Below, piece after piece: positions 43,733 to 52,812 of a stretch of DNA of 64,000 nucleotides. The position numbers and the translations under genes are program-made. The first letter of the stretch is position 1. Every line of letters starts with the position of its first letter. A model generated the notes under the pieces. It did no database searches and had not been told where the DNA came from. It saw only the letters and a program-made list of their open reading frames with translations. Origin of the DNA: Humibacter sp. RRB41 (lineage in GTDB: Bacteria; Actinomycetota; Actinomycetes; Actinomycetales; Microbacteriaceae); the NCBI RefSeq assembly GCF_022761015.1, contig NZ_JAKWJQ010000005.1:1-64000 (forward strand), in the 5' to 3' direction.

Positions 43733-45046
43733 ATGAACCGCAGATCCCGCCGCGCGGTCATCAGCGGGCTCGCCGTCGCCGCGAGCCTCACCGTCGCACT
43801 CAGCGGCTGCAGCGGATCGTCGCAGGGAGCGACGACGCTGGACAAGAGCGCGAAGGTGACCATTCAGGTCTGGTCCGGCCAGGACGACCAGGCGGAGACG
43901 CTGATCGAGGGGCTGGCCAAGGACTTCGAGAAGCTGCACCCGAACGTCACGGTGGACATGTCGCCAGGGGCGTCGTCGACCGATCAGTTGCTGCAGAAGC
44001 TCTCGGCCGGGTTCGCGGGCAACCAGTACCCCGACGTCTCGTACGCGTTCGGTTCATGGGCGGGCCAGCTCGAGGCATCCGGTCGCACGCTCGACATCAC
44101 GAAGCAGGTCGAGCAGCCCGGCGTCAAGTGGGACGAGTTCACCGCTGCCGCACGGGAGACCGCGCGGCCGACCGGCAAGAAGACGATCGGATTCCCCGCG
44201 GTCGTCGACAACATCGGCCTCCTCTACAACAAGACCCTGTTCGACAAGGCGGGTCTCGCCTACCCGACGAACGACTGGACGTGGGAGGACTTCCGCGCAG
44301 CGGCGAAGAAGCTGACCGACTCGGCCAACCACATCTACGGGTACGGCTATTCGGTGTCGGGCTCGGAGGAGACGACGTGGCAGTTCTGGCCGCACCTGTG
44401 GCAGAACGGAGGCACGATTCTCAACGACGCGCAGACCAAGGCCACCTTCGCCTCGGATGCCGGCGACAAGTCGCTGACCTTCCTGCGTGACATGGCCGTC
44501 GACGACAAGAGCGTGTACCTCGACCAGACCGACACCAAGTTCGGCCAGCTCTTCGTGAGCAACCGGATCGGCATGATCACCTCTGGCCCCTGGGAACTGA
44601 GCGATCTCAAGACGGGCGGCACCAAGTACGGCGTCGTTCAGCTGCCGGGAACGAACGGCGACCACCAGACCGTGTCCGGTCCGGATGTCTGGGCCCTCTT
44701 CGACCACCACGACAAGAACCGTGCGTACTGGTCGTACCAGTTCGCGGAGTGGCTCACCTCGGCCGCGCAGGACGAGAAGTTCAACGTCGCCCTCGGCAAC
44801 CTGCCGCTTCGCTCCTCGGAGGCCAACTCGGCGGCGGCGCAGAAGCAGGAGGCCGAGTACCCGGGCTACAAGGTGTTCGCCGAGAATGCGAAGAACGTCA
44901 AGAACGCCAGGCCGACCTCCAAGGGGTATGCGGCGCTCTCCGTGGCGATCGGCAAGGCGATCTCGCAGGTGCTGCAGGGTCAGGGCACGCCGTCGGATGC
45001 CCTGAAGAAGGCCGCGACGACGGCCGACGCCCAGCTCGGCAAGTGA
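43733..45046 (+). CDS. ABC sugar-binding lipoprotein (FrlO-like position)
   Basis: 437 residues, with GAGAGGAAG upstream. Signal [20 protein letters not shown] ends in the lipobox LSGC. The mature part is a family-1 solute-binding protein ([69 protein letters not shown]). It is the receptor of the following CUT1 importer. Its ligand is predicted from context to be an amino-sugar, fructosamine or alpha-glycoside. Confidence 0.88.
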   Translation: MNRRSRRAVISGLAVAASLTVALSGCSGSSQGATTLDKSAKVTIQVWSGQDDQAETLIEGLAKDFEKLHPNVTVDMSPGASSTDQLLQKLSAGFAGNQYPDVSYAFGSWAGQLEASGRTLDITKQVEQPGVKWDEFTAAARETARPTGKKTIGFPAVVDNIGLLYNKTLFDKAGLAYPTNDWTWEDFRAAAKKLTDSANHIYGYGYSVSGSEETTWQFWPHLWQNGGTILNDAQTKATFASDAGDKSLTFLRDMAVDDKSVYLDQTDTKFGQLFVSNRIGMITSGPWELSDLKTGGTKYGVVQLPGTNGDHQTVSGPDVWALFDHHDKNRAYWSYQFAEWLTSAAQDEKFNVALGNLPLRSSEANSAAAQKQEAEYPGYKVFAENAKNVKNARPTSKGYAALSVAIGKAISQVLQGQGTPSDALKKAATTADAQLGK

Positions 45047-45068
45047 CCGGAGATCGGGCACAACTGAC

Positions 45069-46013
45069 ATGGCAGACACCGTCGTAACCGATCATCGTGG
45101 GGTGCCGGATGCCGCGCGCAAGCGCCGCGTCCGGCGCGTCATCGGCCTCAAGTCGGCGGCCACCGGATGGGGATTCGTCGCGCCGGCGACCATCATCATC
45201 CTCGGCCTGTCGATCTTCCCCGCCATCTGGGCGTTCATCCTCTCGTTCCAGTCCTGGGACGGTTTCAGCCAGGCCACCTGGGTGGGCGGCGCGAACTACG
45301 CGCAGTTGATCACCGACTCCGACTTCTGGACCGCGGTCTGGAACACGTTCGGGTACACGGTGTTGTTCGTGCCGGCATCCGTGCTGCTCGGGCTGTTCCT
45401 CGCGGTGGCGCTGAACCGGCGCATCAGGCTGATGGGGTTCTACCGCACGGCCATCTTCGTGCCGTTCGTGGCGTCGGCGGCCTCGACCGGCATCCTGTCC
45501 ACCTATCTGTTCAGTCCGCAGTTCGGCCTCGTGAACAACGTGCTTCGCGTGCTGCACCTGCCCCAGCAGGGCTGGCTCGACGATCCGCACCAGGCTATGC
45601 TCGTGATCGCGATCATGTCGCTCTGGGGCTCGGCGGCGTTCACCACGGTGATCTACCTCGCAGCACTGCAAGACGTGCCGTCCGAGCTCGTCGAGGCCGC
45701 ACGCATCGACGGCGCGAACTCGTGGCAGGCGTTCTGGCGGGTGATCTGGCCGCAGCTGACGCCGGTCACCGTGTTCGTCACCATCTGGCAGATGATCGAG
45801 GCGGTGCAGCTGTTCGACCTCGTCTACACGACGACCCGCGGCGGGCCGCTGGATGCCACGACGACGATCGTCTACTTCCTCTACCAGAAGGCGTTCTCGG
45901 CGCTGCAGTTCGGGTACGGGTCTGCGGCCGCCTACGTGCTCTTCATCGTCACCCTGGCCATCACGATCGGCGTCGTGATCTACTCGCGTCGCCGCGGAAT
46001 GGAGGCGTTCTGA
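45069..46013 (+). CDS. CUT1-type ABC permease 1
   Basis: 314 residues with six membrane helices (the first at [19 protein letters not shown], about 36-54) and the EAA loop [20 protein letters not shown]. It is the MalF/FrlN-type subunit. It overlaps the second permease by one base (TGATG). Confidence 0.87.
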   Translation: MADTVVTDHRGVPDAARKRRVRRVIGLKSAATGWGFVAPATIIILGLSIFPAIWAFILSFQSWDGFSQATWVGGANYAQLITDSDFWTAVWNTFGYTVLFVPASVLLGLFLAVALNRRIRLMGFYRTAIFVPFVASAASTGILSTYLFSPQFGLVNNVLRVLHLPQQGWLDDPHQAMLVIAIMSLWGSAAFTTVIYLAALQDVPSELVEAARIDGANSWQAFWRVIWPQLTPVTVFVTIWQMIEAVQLFDLVYTTTRGGPLDATTTIVYFLYQKAFSALQFGYGSAAAYVLFIVTLAITIGVVIYSRRRGMEAF

Positions 46014-46903
46014 TGACCACGATCCTCGACTCGGCCGCGCACGCGGCGGAAGAGGCGGCGACGCCGGTCGCCCGGGCGCGCAGCCCGAGGAGGCACCGGC
46101 TGAGCGCCTGGCACTTCGTGCTCATGCCGATCGCGCTCCTGTTCCTCATTCCCTTCCTGCAGATGATCCTGGCGTCGTTCTCGCCCGCCAAGGAGCTCGT
46201 CGCCTTTCCTCCGCCATTCGTCCCGTCGCACTTCACGATCGACGGATACGTGCGGCTGTTCCAGACGACGCCGATCCTCCTCTGGCTTGGCAACTCGGCC
46301 ATCGTCTCGATCACGGCGATCGTGTCGAACATCGTGCTCTGCTCGCTGGCCGGCTACGGGTTCGCGCGTCTCAAGTTCGCGGGGCGCAACTTCGGCTTCC
46401 TCATGATCATCGCGACGATCATGATCCCGACCCAGCTGCTGATGATCCCGACCTACATCCTGTTCTCGAAGCTCGGACTGCTGAACGGCCTCGGTGCGGC
46501 GATCGTGCCGTGGCTCGCCACGGCATTCGGCATCTTCTTGATGCGGCAGTTCTTCCTCTCGCTCCCTGTCGAACTGGAAGAGGCGGGGATGATCGACGGT
46601 TGCAGCAAGTGGCAGGTGTTCTTCCGCATCGTGCTGCCGCTTGCCCGACCCGCTCTTGCGACGCTCGCCATCTTCACCCTGCTCGGCGCGTGGAACGACC
46701 TGGTCTGGCCGCTCATCGCCATCAACAACCAGGATGCCTTCACCGTGCAGTTGGGGATCGCCAACTTCCAGGGCGGTCACCGCACGGACTGGAGCCTGAT
46801 CATGGCGGGCAACGTCATCGCGACGGCCCCGCTCATCATCTTCTTCCTGTTCGCCCAGCGGCAGTTCATCGCCACCATGACGTTCTCCGGTCTGAAGGGA
46901 TGA
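46013..46903 (+). CDS. CUT1-type ABC permease 2
   Basis: 296 residues, six helices, EAA loop EEAGMIDGCSKWQVFFRIVL. It is the MalG/FrlM-type subunit. Its stop overlaps the kinase start (ATGA), indicating tight translational coupling in the operon. No ATPase is encoded nearby. Confidence 0.87.
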   Translation: MTTILDSAAHAAEEAATPVARARSPRRHRLSAWHFVLMPIALLFLIPFLQMILASFSPAKELVAFPPPFVPSHFTIDGYVRLFQTTPILLWLGNSAIVSITAIVSNIVLCSLAGYGFARLKFAGRNFGFLMIIATIMIPTQLLMIPTYILFSKLGLLNGLGAAIVPWLATAFGIFLMRQFFLSLPVELEEAGMIDGCSKWQVFFRIVLPLARPALATLAIFTLLGAWNDLVWPLIAINNQDAFTVQLGIANFQGGHRTDWSLIMAGNVIATAPLIIFFLFAQRQFIATMTFSGLKG

Positions 46904-47850
46904 CGGCTCGTGGCGTGCTCGTCGTCGGCGACGCCAATCCCGATCTGATCCTCGCAGGCGACACCGTCCCACGGTTCGGCCAGGCCGAGCAGCTCTTGGA
47001 CTCTGCGGACCTCGTGATCGGTGGCAGCGCCGCGATCGTGGCGTGCGGCCTCGCCCGTCTCGGGATCCCGACGACGCTCGCGGCCGTGGTCGGCGACGAC
47101 TCGTTCGGCGAGTTCATGACCGGTCGTCTCGCCGACCGTGGGGTCGATGTGTCGGGCATCCGGATCGATCCCGATCGTGCGACCGGCCTCACCGTCGTGC
47201 TCCTCAAGCGAGAGGATCGCGGCATACTCACGCTGCCGGGCGCCATCCCGGAGCTGACGGCGGATGACGTGTTGGATGCCGTCGAGTCCGGTCACCCGGC
47301 ACACGTGCACTTCGCGTCCTATTACCTGCAGCCCCGACTCGCCGCTCAGCTGCCGGCGCTTCTCGACCGGCTCCGGCACCTGGGAATCACGACCAGCATC
47401 GACACGAACTGGGATCCGAGCGAGACCTGGCAGGGCATGGCCGACGTGCTCTCACGCGTTGACCTGTTCTTCCCGAATCGGGAGGAGCTGATCGCGATCG
47501 CGAGGGCTCTCGGACGCGCGGGCGACGGTTCCGTCGAGGATGCCGCAGGCGGCCTTGCGGAGGTGGGCCCGCGGGTCGTTGTGAAGGTCGGTGCCGCGGG
47601 CGGCGTGACGATCGACGCGGGAACGATCACCCGTGCGCCGGGGCTCACCGTCGACCTCGTCGATACGACGGGTGCCGGCGACAGCTTCGACGCCGGCTAT
47701 CTCGCAGCCTTGTCGATGGGTCTTCCGACGGAGGCGGACCGCCTCAGCTGGGCGACATCATCCGGCTCGCTCTCGGTGCGAGGTCGCGGCGGCACAGCGG
47801 CACAAGCCACGCAGGACGAACTCGAACGGGTCGCACGGCGGCCGGCATGA
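46900..47850 (+). CDS. PfkB-family sugar kinase (FrlD-like position)
   Basis: 316 residues, overlapping the permease by four bases with GAAGGG close upstream. Motif 1 is seen at about 38-54 (DLVIGGSAAIVACGLARLG), and motif 2 at DTTGAGDSFDAGYLAALSMG with catalytic D261. PfkB kinases phosphorylate ribose, fructose, fructosamine or related sugars. In a frl-like pathway this kinase would act first, making the 6-phosphate split by the SIS enzyme; this is inferred from gene order. Confidence 0.87.
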   Translation: MTARGVLVVGDANPDLILAGDTVPRFGQAEQLLDSADLVIGGSAAIVACGLARLGIPTTLAAVVGDDSFGEFMTGRLADRGVDVSGIRIDPDRATGLTVVLLKREDRGILTLPGAIPELTADDVLDAVESGHPAHVHFASYYLQPRLAAQLPALLDRLRHLGITTSIDTNWDPSETWQGMADVLSRVDLFFPNREELIAIARALGRAGDGSVEDAAGGLAEVGPRVVVKVGAAGGVTIDAGTITRAPGLTVDLVDTTGAGDSFDAGYLAALSMGLPTEADRLSWATSSGSLSVRGRGGTAAQATQDELERVARRPA

Positions 47851-47901
47851 CGGCGACTGGTCCGCTGCCAGCCGAGTGGTGCGGCCTCTGTGCGGGCGCG
47901 C

Positions 47902-47956
47902 CGATCGGCGGAGACCGGCGCCGGTCCGAGGACCGGGCACCGGCATCCGCCGATCG
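47902..47956. terminator. stem-loop after the kinase gene
   Basis: CGATCGGCGGA (47902-47912) pairs exactly with TCCGCCGATCG (47946-47956), with a palindrome ACCGGCGCCGGT inside. It lies between the kinase and the convergent chaplin-like gene and could end both transcripts. No U-run. Confidence 0.55.
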
Positions 47957-47981
47957 ATGATGCGTCAGCGACGCGTGGGCA

Positions 47982-49367
47982 TCACGCCCGCACGGTGCGG
48001 CGGCGCGTGAAGAGCAGCGCGCCGAGTCCCGCGAGCAGCACCAGAAGCGCTGCACCGAAGGCACCGACCACGTTCGACCCGGTGTCGGCCAGGTCGTTCG
48101 CGTCGGATGTCGCCGCGGATGCCGAGACGCCGCCTACCGCGTGAGTGGACACCACAGGCTGAACCGAACCGGTCGTTCCGGTGGATCCCGTGGGTCCGGT
48201 CGGGCCCGTCGGTCCGGTGGGCCCGGTCGGATCCGTCGGACCTGTTGGACCGGTCGGACCGCTCGGAACCGAGGTGCCGGCACCCGTCGTGGTCGAGTCG
48301 CCGATCACGCTGACGGCATCGCCGCCGATCGTGACGGGGACGTTCAGCCCCACATCGGTGAGCAGACCGCCCACCGCGCTTCCGTCGCCGCTCGTGCTGC
48401 CGCCGGACGCTCCTGCCGGGTCGGCAACAGTGGTGCTCGCGCCGGTGCTCGTCGAGTCGCCGACACCACTGATGGCATTGCCGCCCGCTGTCACCGGCAC
48501 ACTCGCGTCAATCGGCGCGAGCAGGCCTCCGAGCACACTGCCGTCGCCCGTGGTGGTGCCGCCGGAACCGCCGGAACCGCCGCCGGATCCTCCACCGTCG
48601 GACGTCGTCGTGGTGACCGGATCCGAGGTGTCGGAGTCGCCGACCGCACTGATGGCGTTGCCGCCCACCGTGATCGGAGCACTCACACCGATCGGCAGGA
48701 GCAGGCCGCCGAGCACGCCGTCGTTTCCGCTGGTGGCCGGTGCCCCGGCAACAGCGGCAACGGAGCCCCCGCTGGTCGACGTATCCGCCTTGTCGGATGT
48801 CGCGTCGCCCAGCACACTGATTCCGTTGCCGCTGACCGTGATCGGTGCACTCACCGTGATCGGAGCCACGAGACCGCCGAGCACGCTGTCGTCTCCGCTG
48901 GTCGTCGCAGCTGCGGGGCCCTCGGTCCCCGTCGGTTGCGACGCAGCGGATGTGGCGGCACCCGTGCTCGTCGAATCACCCGCGACGCTCACGGCGTTGC
49001 CCGACACCGTGACGGGAACCGAGACGGTTCCGCCGACGATGTCACCGGAGGCGATGCCTCCATTCCCCGATGTCGATGCGGCCGGTGTCGACGACGTCGA
49101 CGTGGCCGGATCGGACGATGCTGGTGGTGATGCTGCTGCCGGCGTCGACGTGGTCGCGGCGTTCGACAGCGCGTCGCCGACCGCGCTGATGGCGTTGCCC
49201 GCCAGCGAGATCGGTGCGCTCAGGTTGATGCCGAGCACATCGCCGGAAGCTGCTCCGTCGGTGCCGCTCGTTGAGGGTTCGGCAGCGTTGGCCGCACCGA
49301 TCCCCGCCAGTGATAGACCGCCAAGGATGACTGTGAACCACAGTCCCCTCGACACGATTTTGTTCAT
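47982..49367 (-). CDS. chaplin-like repeat protein with LAxTG sortase signal
   Basis: 461 residues, start ATG 49367 with AGGAG upstream. Signal peptide 1-29. Six repeats near 40-66, 106-132, 157-189, 212-244, 272-304 and 326-358 share the plan GxxxGGxxxPxxVxxPVTVxGNAISxVGDS, very like the chaplin module of Streptomyces (VxVPVxVCGNxVxVVG) but without cysteines. A collagen-like Gly-Pro-Thr spacer covers 370-400. The end has LADTG at 426-430, a helix and an RRR tail, a class-E-type sortase signal. It should be covalently attached to peptidoglycan and could be amphipathic or adhesive. Confidence 0.8.
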   Translation of the reverse strand: MNKIVSRGLWFTVILGGLSLAGIGAANAAEPSTSGTDGAASGDVLGINLSAPISLAGNAISAVGDALSNAATTSTPAAASPPASSDPATSTSSTPAASTSGNGGIASGDIVGGTVSVPVTVSGNAVSVAGDSTSTGAATSAASQPTGTEGPAAATTSGDDSVLGGLVAPITVSAPITVSGNGISVLGDATSDKADTSTSGGSVAAVAGAPATSGNDGVLGGLLLPIGVSAPITVGGNAISAVGDSDTSDPVTTTTSDGGGSGGGSGGSGGTTTGDGSVLGGLLAPIDASVPVTAGGNAISGVGDSTSTGASTTVADPAGASGGSTSGDGSAVGGLLTDVGLNVPVTIGGDAVSVIGDSTTTGAGTSVPSGPTGPTGPTDPTGPTGPTGPTGPTGSTGTTGSVQPVVSTHAVGGVSASAATSDANDLADTGSNVVGAFGAALLVLLAGLGALLFTRRRTVRA

Positions 49368-49501
49368 GATTTTCGACTCCTGATCGAGCGTGTGGTCGCT
49401 TCCGCAGCGCAGGGCGCAGCGAAAGACTGAGGTCGCTTCTTCCGCCCATCGACGCGCCGCATCGCAAAAGGATGCCGTGGCGTGGGGCGGAGCGAACCAG
49501 C

Positions 49502-50461
49502 TCAGTCAGGTGTCGAGTCGGTCTCGTACGTGGGTGTCGTCGGAAGATCGTCGTCGAGCGGTGTACTCGCGAGCACACCGAAGGCCGAAGCGAAAGAAGT
49601 GCCGGACGGTGGCGTGCCAGCGGAGCCGGCGCCACCAGGACCGCTACCGGAACCGGTTCCGGTAGCGGAGGATCCGTTCGCAGGCGGTGGGGCGTCACCG
49701 GTGTCTCCCGGAGACGGAGATGTCCCCGGTGATGGGGCGAATCTGGAGCTCGTCGACGGTGTGCCGTGCCGTGAAGACCAGCTTGACGCCTGGGGCGGCC
49801 AACCGATGCCCTCGAACGCCTCGAGCGACGCGTTCGAGGCGGCGGAGACGGACGGAGTGAGTGCCAAGCCATCCGGTGAATCGCCTGCCGGTGTACTCGT
49901 CCCTGACTCCGGCGGAGTCGGCTGCGATGTCACGGGTGGAGGCCCGAAGACCGAGCCGGTCGTCTGCGCCACCGACCCGAGCACCGAGTCGACGGCTCCC
50001 GTCACGGGAGCCGTGACGTCCGAGATCGGACCGAGCGTCGAACCGACGACGGGGATGGACCCGATGATGTGGTCGACCGCGCCGGTGACCGGCGAGAGGG
50101 TCTGGGTCACGGAGACTGATCCGACGGTCGAGGTGACCGTGCTCGTCACGGGCTCCACTACTTGCTGAACCGGAGCGGGCAGTGACTGCGTCAGCGGGTC
50201 GACCACCGAGGAGACAGTGGCCGTCAGCGTGCTCACCGTATTCTCCACCGGAGCGGTGACCGAGCCGACCAGTGACCCGACCGAGCCGAGAAGCGTGGGC
50301 GGAGCGGAACTCGAGGCCGGTGGAGTCGCACCGGGCTCGTCGGCCGATGCCGAGTGGGCACCGAACGCGAGTCCGAGCAGCACAAGACCGCCCGCGACAC
50401 CGAGCCCGCAGAACAGCAGGCGCAGCATCGTCGAAGGCGTGCGTGCCTCGACGCGGTCCAT
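49502..50461 (-). CDS. exported low-complexity protein beside the chaplin-like gene
   Basis: 319 residues from the ATG at 50461, preceded by AGAGGGGG. A hydrophobic N-terminal segment ([20 protein letters not shown] and on) and an ASA-type site near residue 40 suggest a signal peptide. Next comes a Val/Thr/Ser/Pro-rich part of about 130 residues in which heptad-like units such as [20 protein letters not shown] recur. The rest is a Pro/Gly/Ser-rich tail ending [13 protein letters not shown]. No anchor signal or family is recognised. Its position upstream of the chaplin-like gene suggests a joint surface role. Confidence 0.65.
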   Translation of the reverse strand: MDRVEARTPSTMLRLLFCGLGVAGGLVLLGLAFGAHSASADEPGATPPASSSAPPTLLGSVGSLVGSVTAPVENTVSTLTATVSSVVDPLTQSLPAPVQQVVEPVTSTVTSTVGSVSVTQTLSPVTGAVDHIIGSIPVVGSTLGPISDVTAPVTGAVDSVLGSVAQTTGSVFGPPPVTSQPTPPESGTSTPAGDSPDGLALTPSVSAASNASLEAFEGIGWPPQASSWSSRHGTPSTSSRFAPSPGTSPSPGDTGDAPPPANGSSATGTGSGSGPGGAGSAGTPPSGTSFASAFGVLASTPLDDDLPTTPTYETDSTPD

Positions 50462-50665
50462 CGAGCCCCCTCTGTGTGAACCTCGCTCGACTCTAAACCT
50501 CATTGGGAGGGTTCAGGAAGGGAGGGCACGTGGCGACACGCCGAACAGCCGGTGTCGATCGAGGTGCTCGTGGCCACCTCGACCGGCCGGAATCCCTTGG
50601 TTGTCAGGGGTTCCGCCTAGCCTGTCAAGTGACGAGAAGAAATCCGCAAAACACAACATCTAGTG
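50462..50665. other. intergenic with weak hairpins
   Basis: No gene is supported here. I see CGAGGTG/CACCTCG (near 50560-50580) and CGACAC/GTGTCG stems, and TAGCCT near 50617, which could be a -10 box on the plus strand. The stretch 50640-50700 is clearly richer in A and T than its surroundings. Confidence 0.45.
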
Positions 50666-50697
50666 GAATGACAATCGTGTCATTCACGTTATATAGT
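50666..50697 (+). promoter_or_regulatory. promoter with palindromic operator for the peptide gene
   Basis: A -35-like ATGACA (50668-50673) and a -10 TATAGT (50692-50697) are 18 bases apart. The palindrome GAATGACA-ATCG-TGTCATTC (50666-50685) covers the -35 box, so a dimeric regulator binding there would block RNA polymerase. The start of transcription would be near 50704, after the GTG that would otherwise give a longer frame. Confidence 0.65.
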
Positions 50698-50819
50698 GGG
50701 TGAACACCGCGCGGAACACCTCAGCCGTAAGCACGAGGGGACTGGTTGCGGCGGGTGGATCGGAAGCCATTTCGATTCACTCGATGGTTCCGATCATGAA
50801 GCAATTTGGGGAGGTCATC

Positions 50820-50900
50820 ATGGATGAGAACGAGACCGTCGGCGGCTACGCAGTACCCGTCGACCCGATGGACCTTCTGCAGTGCGACAGCTGCCAGTAG
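50820..50900 (+). CDS. 26-residue peptide gene with C-terminal CxxC
   Basis: The peptide begins MDENETVGGY, has AVPVDPM in the middle and ends DLLQCDSCQ. A strong ribosome site GGGGAGG (50808-50814) lies five bases before the ATG. A dedicated promoter with an operator precedes it and a strong terminator follows at once, so it is a one-gene unit of unusual neatness. An acidic front half and Cys-X-X-Cys within the last five residues resemble a ribosomal peptide precursor or a metal/thiol-binding miniprotein. In-frame ATGs at 50784 and 50796 could add 12 or 8 residues. Not recognised by me. Confidence 0.6.
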   Translation: MDENETVGGYAVPVDPMDLLQCDSCQ

Positions 50901-50927
50901 GCATGCTGCACTGACAGACAGACGAAG

Positions 50928-50959
50928 AAGAGCCCTCCGGCGGATGCCGGGGGGCTCTT
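50928..50959. terminator. strong terminator between peptide gene and phosphoesterase
   Basis: AAGAGCCCTCCGGC (50928-50941) and GCCGGGGGGCTCTT (50946-50959) form a 14-bp stem with a four-base loop. It can serve both convergent genes. Confidence 0.8.
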
Positions 50960-50965
50960 CCCATG

Positions 50966-52639
50966 TCAGACGAACGGATCGGCGAGCAGGAGCTCGGTGT
51001 TGCGATCACCCGCGCTTCCGGCGTGGCGCGACGCGTACGACACATCGTTGTACGACAGTTCCCGATACAGCGACGCGAGTGCGGCCTGCGACCCGTCCGA
51101 GTACGACGCCTGTTGCGGCGCGGCCGACTCGATCAGAGTCGTGAAGATCGACAGAGATCCCCTCCCGTCGCGACACACCTCGATCACGCGTGCCTGCTGC
51201 GGAAAGTCGATGTGCGACGCGGTGTTGATCTCCCAGAACGAGTGGCGAGGTGAGGCGCCAGGGTGCGGCGTGATCGTGTTCGAATGCGAGTGGCCGTTGA
51301 CCCACGCGATCACGTTCGGATGCCGCGCGAGCACCTCGACGAGTTCGTCGCCGTGGTGGCGCTTCTGGCCGGGAGTGGTCGGATCGGAGTGCAGGTTGGT
51401 CATCGAACGACTCGTGTGATGGCTGAACACGACGACGTATCGACCGGATGCCGCAGCCAGCTCCGACTCCAGCCACGTCAGCTGCGTGTCGCCGATCGAT
51501 CCGTAGGTGAACCCCGCCTTGTCGGTGGAGTCCAGTGCCAGGCCCGCGACCGCGTCGGAGATGTCGAACCGGTACCACGACCGGCCTTCCGCGATCGCCT
51601 CGGTCGTGAAACCGTGTCCGACCGGACCGGAGCCCTCCGCGCTCGAAGCCAGGTGAGCCGCCATGAACTGTGCAGGGGTGAACGGCGCGCGTCGTTCGTC
51701 CGCGGTCACCGTCCACTGCGGATCGAGCGCCGCACGGGCATCCGGTGCCGCGGCCGTACCCGCTTCGAAGGCGGCGCGCACCGCGCGGTTCGCGCGCTCG
51801 TCGCGAAAGCCGGTGAACTTCGTCGTGCCGGTGTAGGCATCCGCAAGTGCCGTCCACGCCGCGGGCACCGTGCCGCCGATCGAGTCGTCGTGGTTGCCCA
51901 ACACGCAGTACCACGGCATCGCGAGCCCGTCGCTGGCATGCGGAGCCATCGCGTGATCGAGCATGCGCTCGACGATCGGGAAGCCGACCTTCTGATAGGC
52001 GTCCGGATGCGCAGACCCCGGCCGGTAGAACCGCTCGTCGTCGCCCGTCTGCACGCCTTCCCAGGTGCCGACCGCCCCCGAGTCGGCGCGCAGCTCCCCG
52101 CCGTTCAACAGGGTCAGGAACCACTCGAGCTCGATGGTCTCGCCGTTGTCGGTGTTGTCGCCGGTGGTCACGGCGCAGTCGAATGATCTGCCGGTGAAGG
52201 GACCGGCAGCGATGTCGTTGATGCGCCGCACGAGCTGTGCCGTGCCATGCGTGCCGAGCGCCTCCTGCGGACGGAACGCCGTCTTGTCCACATCGAGGAA
52301 CGACTCGAACCGCATCGGAGACTGCGCGTCGACGATGTGCAGGTCGGTCAGTTGCACGAAGGCGGCAAGGGCGTCGCGGCGGTCGTCGCGACCCGAATCG
52401 GCAGTGCGCAGTTCTGTGCGCATGACGGTCGGCATGCCGGGCCCGGCGCCGAGCCGACGGTAACCGACCGTGCCGACGGGTGCGGATGCCGCTTCCATCG
52501 TCGTGCCGAGCACGGACAGCGCGCGGGTTTCGGCGAGTGCGAGCGCCGCGTCGCGGCGACCGGCGAACGTGCCGGCGCCGATCAGGACGAGGGAGGCAGC
52601 ACTGCCCATCAGGAGGGTACGGCGAGTGAGGTTCGCCAC
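50966..52639 (-). CDS. Tat-exported metallophosphoesterase, TIGR03767 type
   Basis: 557 residues from the GTG at 52639 with GAGAGGAAAG upstream. The N-terminal NLTRRTLLMGSAASLVLIGA is a Tat signal peptide. Phosphoesterase motifs are spread by long inserts: FVQLTDLHIVDAQSP, CAVTTGDNTDNGE, YCVLGNHDDSIGG, VVVFSHHTSRS and WVNGHSHSNT. This fits the PPA1498-like TIGR03767 family described in Propionibacterium. It would hydrolyse a phosphodiester or phosphomonoester outside the membrane. Confidence 0.83.
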   Translation of the reverse strand: MANLTRRTLLMGSAASLVLIGAGTFAGRRDAALALAETRALSVLGTTMEAASAPVGTVGYRRLGAGPGMPTVMRTELRTADSGRDDRRDALAAFVQLTDLHIVDAQSPMRFESFLDVDKTAFRPQEALGTHGTAQLVRRINDIAAGPFTGRSFDCAVTTGDNTDNGETIELEWFLTLLNGGELRADSGAVGTWEGVQTGDDERFYRPGSAHPDAYQKVGFPIVERMLDHAMAPHASDGLAMPWYCVLGNHDDSIGGTVPAAWTALADAYTGTTKFTGFRDERANRAVRAAFEAGTAAAPDARAALDPQWTVTADERRAPFTPAQFMAAHLASSAEGSGPVGHGFTTEAIAEGRSWYRFDISDAVAGLALDSTDKAGFTYGSIGDTQLTWLESELAAASGRYVVVFSHHTSRSMTNLHSDPTTPGQKRHHGDELVEVLARHPNVIAWVNGHSHSNTITPHPGASPRHSFWEINTASHIDFPQQARVIEVCRDGRGSLSIFTTLIESAAPQQASYSDGSQAALASLYRELSYNDVSYASRHAGSAGDRNTELLLADPFV

Positions 52640-52799
52640 GGCTTTCCTCTCGGTTGTGAGGGGTCTTGGTCGATCCGTGACGAGGCTCCACCGCGCACGT
52701 GGCGAGGTCGTGAATGACCGGCCCGAGCGAGGTGAACAAGGGTGAGCCGGGCGGTGCCGCCCGGGCTTCGCCCGGGCTGAGCCGGGCATCCTCGGTCCG

Positions 52800-52805
52800 T
52801 AGAAT
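52800..52805 (+). promoter_or_regulatory. -10 box of a leaderless promoter, decides the start
   Basis: TAGAAT ends seven bases before the GTG at 52813. The ATG at 52804 lies inside this box and cannot be on the transcript, so GTG 52813 is the real start of the MaoC-like gene. Confidence 0.55.
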
Positions 52806-52812
52806 GAAGCGC

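Noticed and set aside
50700-50819. Longer version of the 26-residue peptide starting with GTG at 50700
   Set aside because: That GTG lies three bases after the -10 box, before the expected transcription start, so it cannot be on the mRNA from this promoter.
50820-50900. Peptide as a cysteine-responsive attenuator leader
   Set aside because: Only two cysteines, and a terminator followed by a convergent gene leaves nothing downstream to regulate.
52714-52812. Upstream start of the HadA-type protein including ATG 52804
   Set aside because: The ATG overlaps the TAGAAT -10 box, and the added residues have no similarity to the family.
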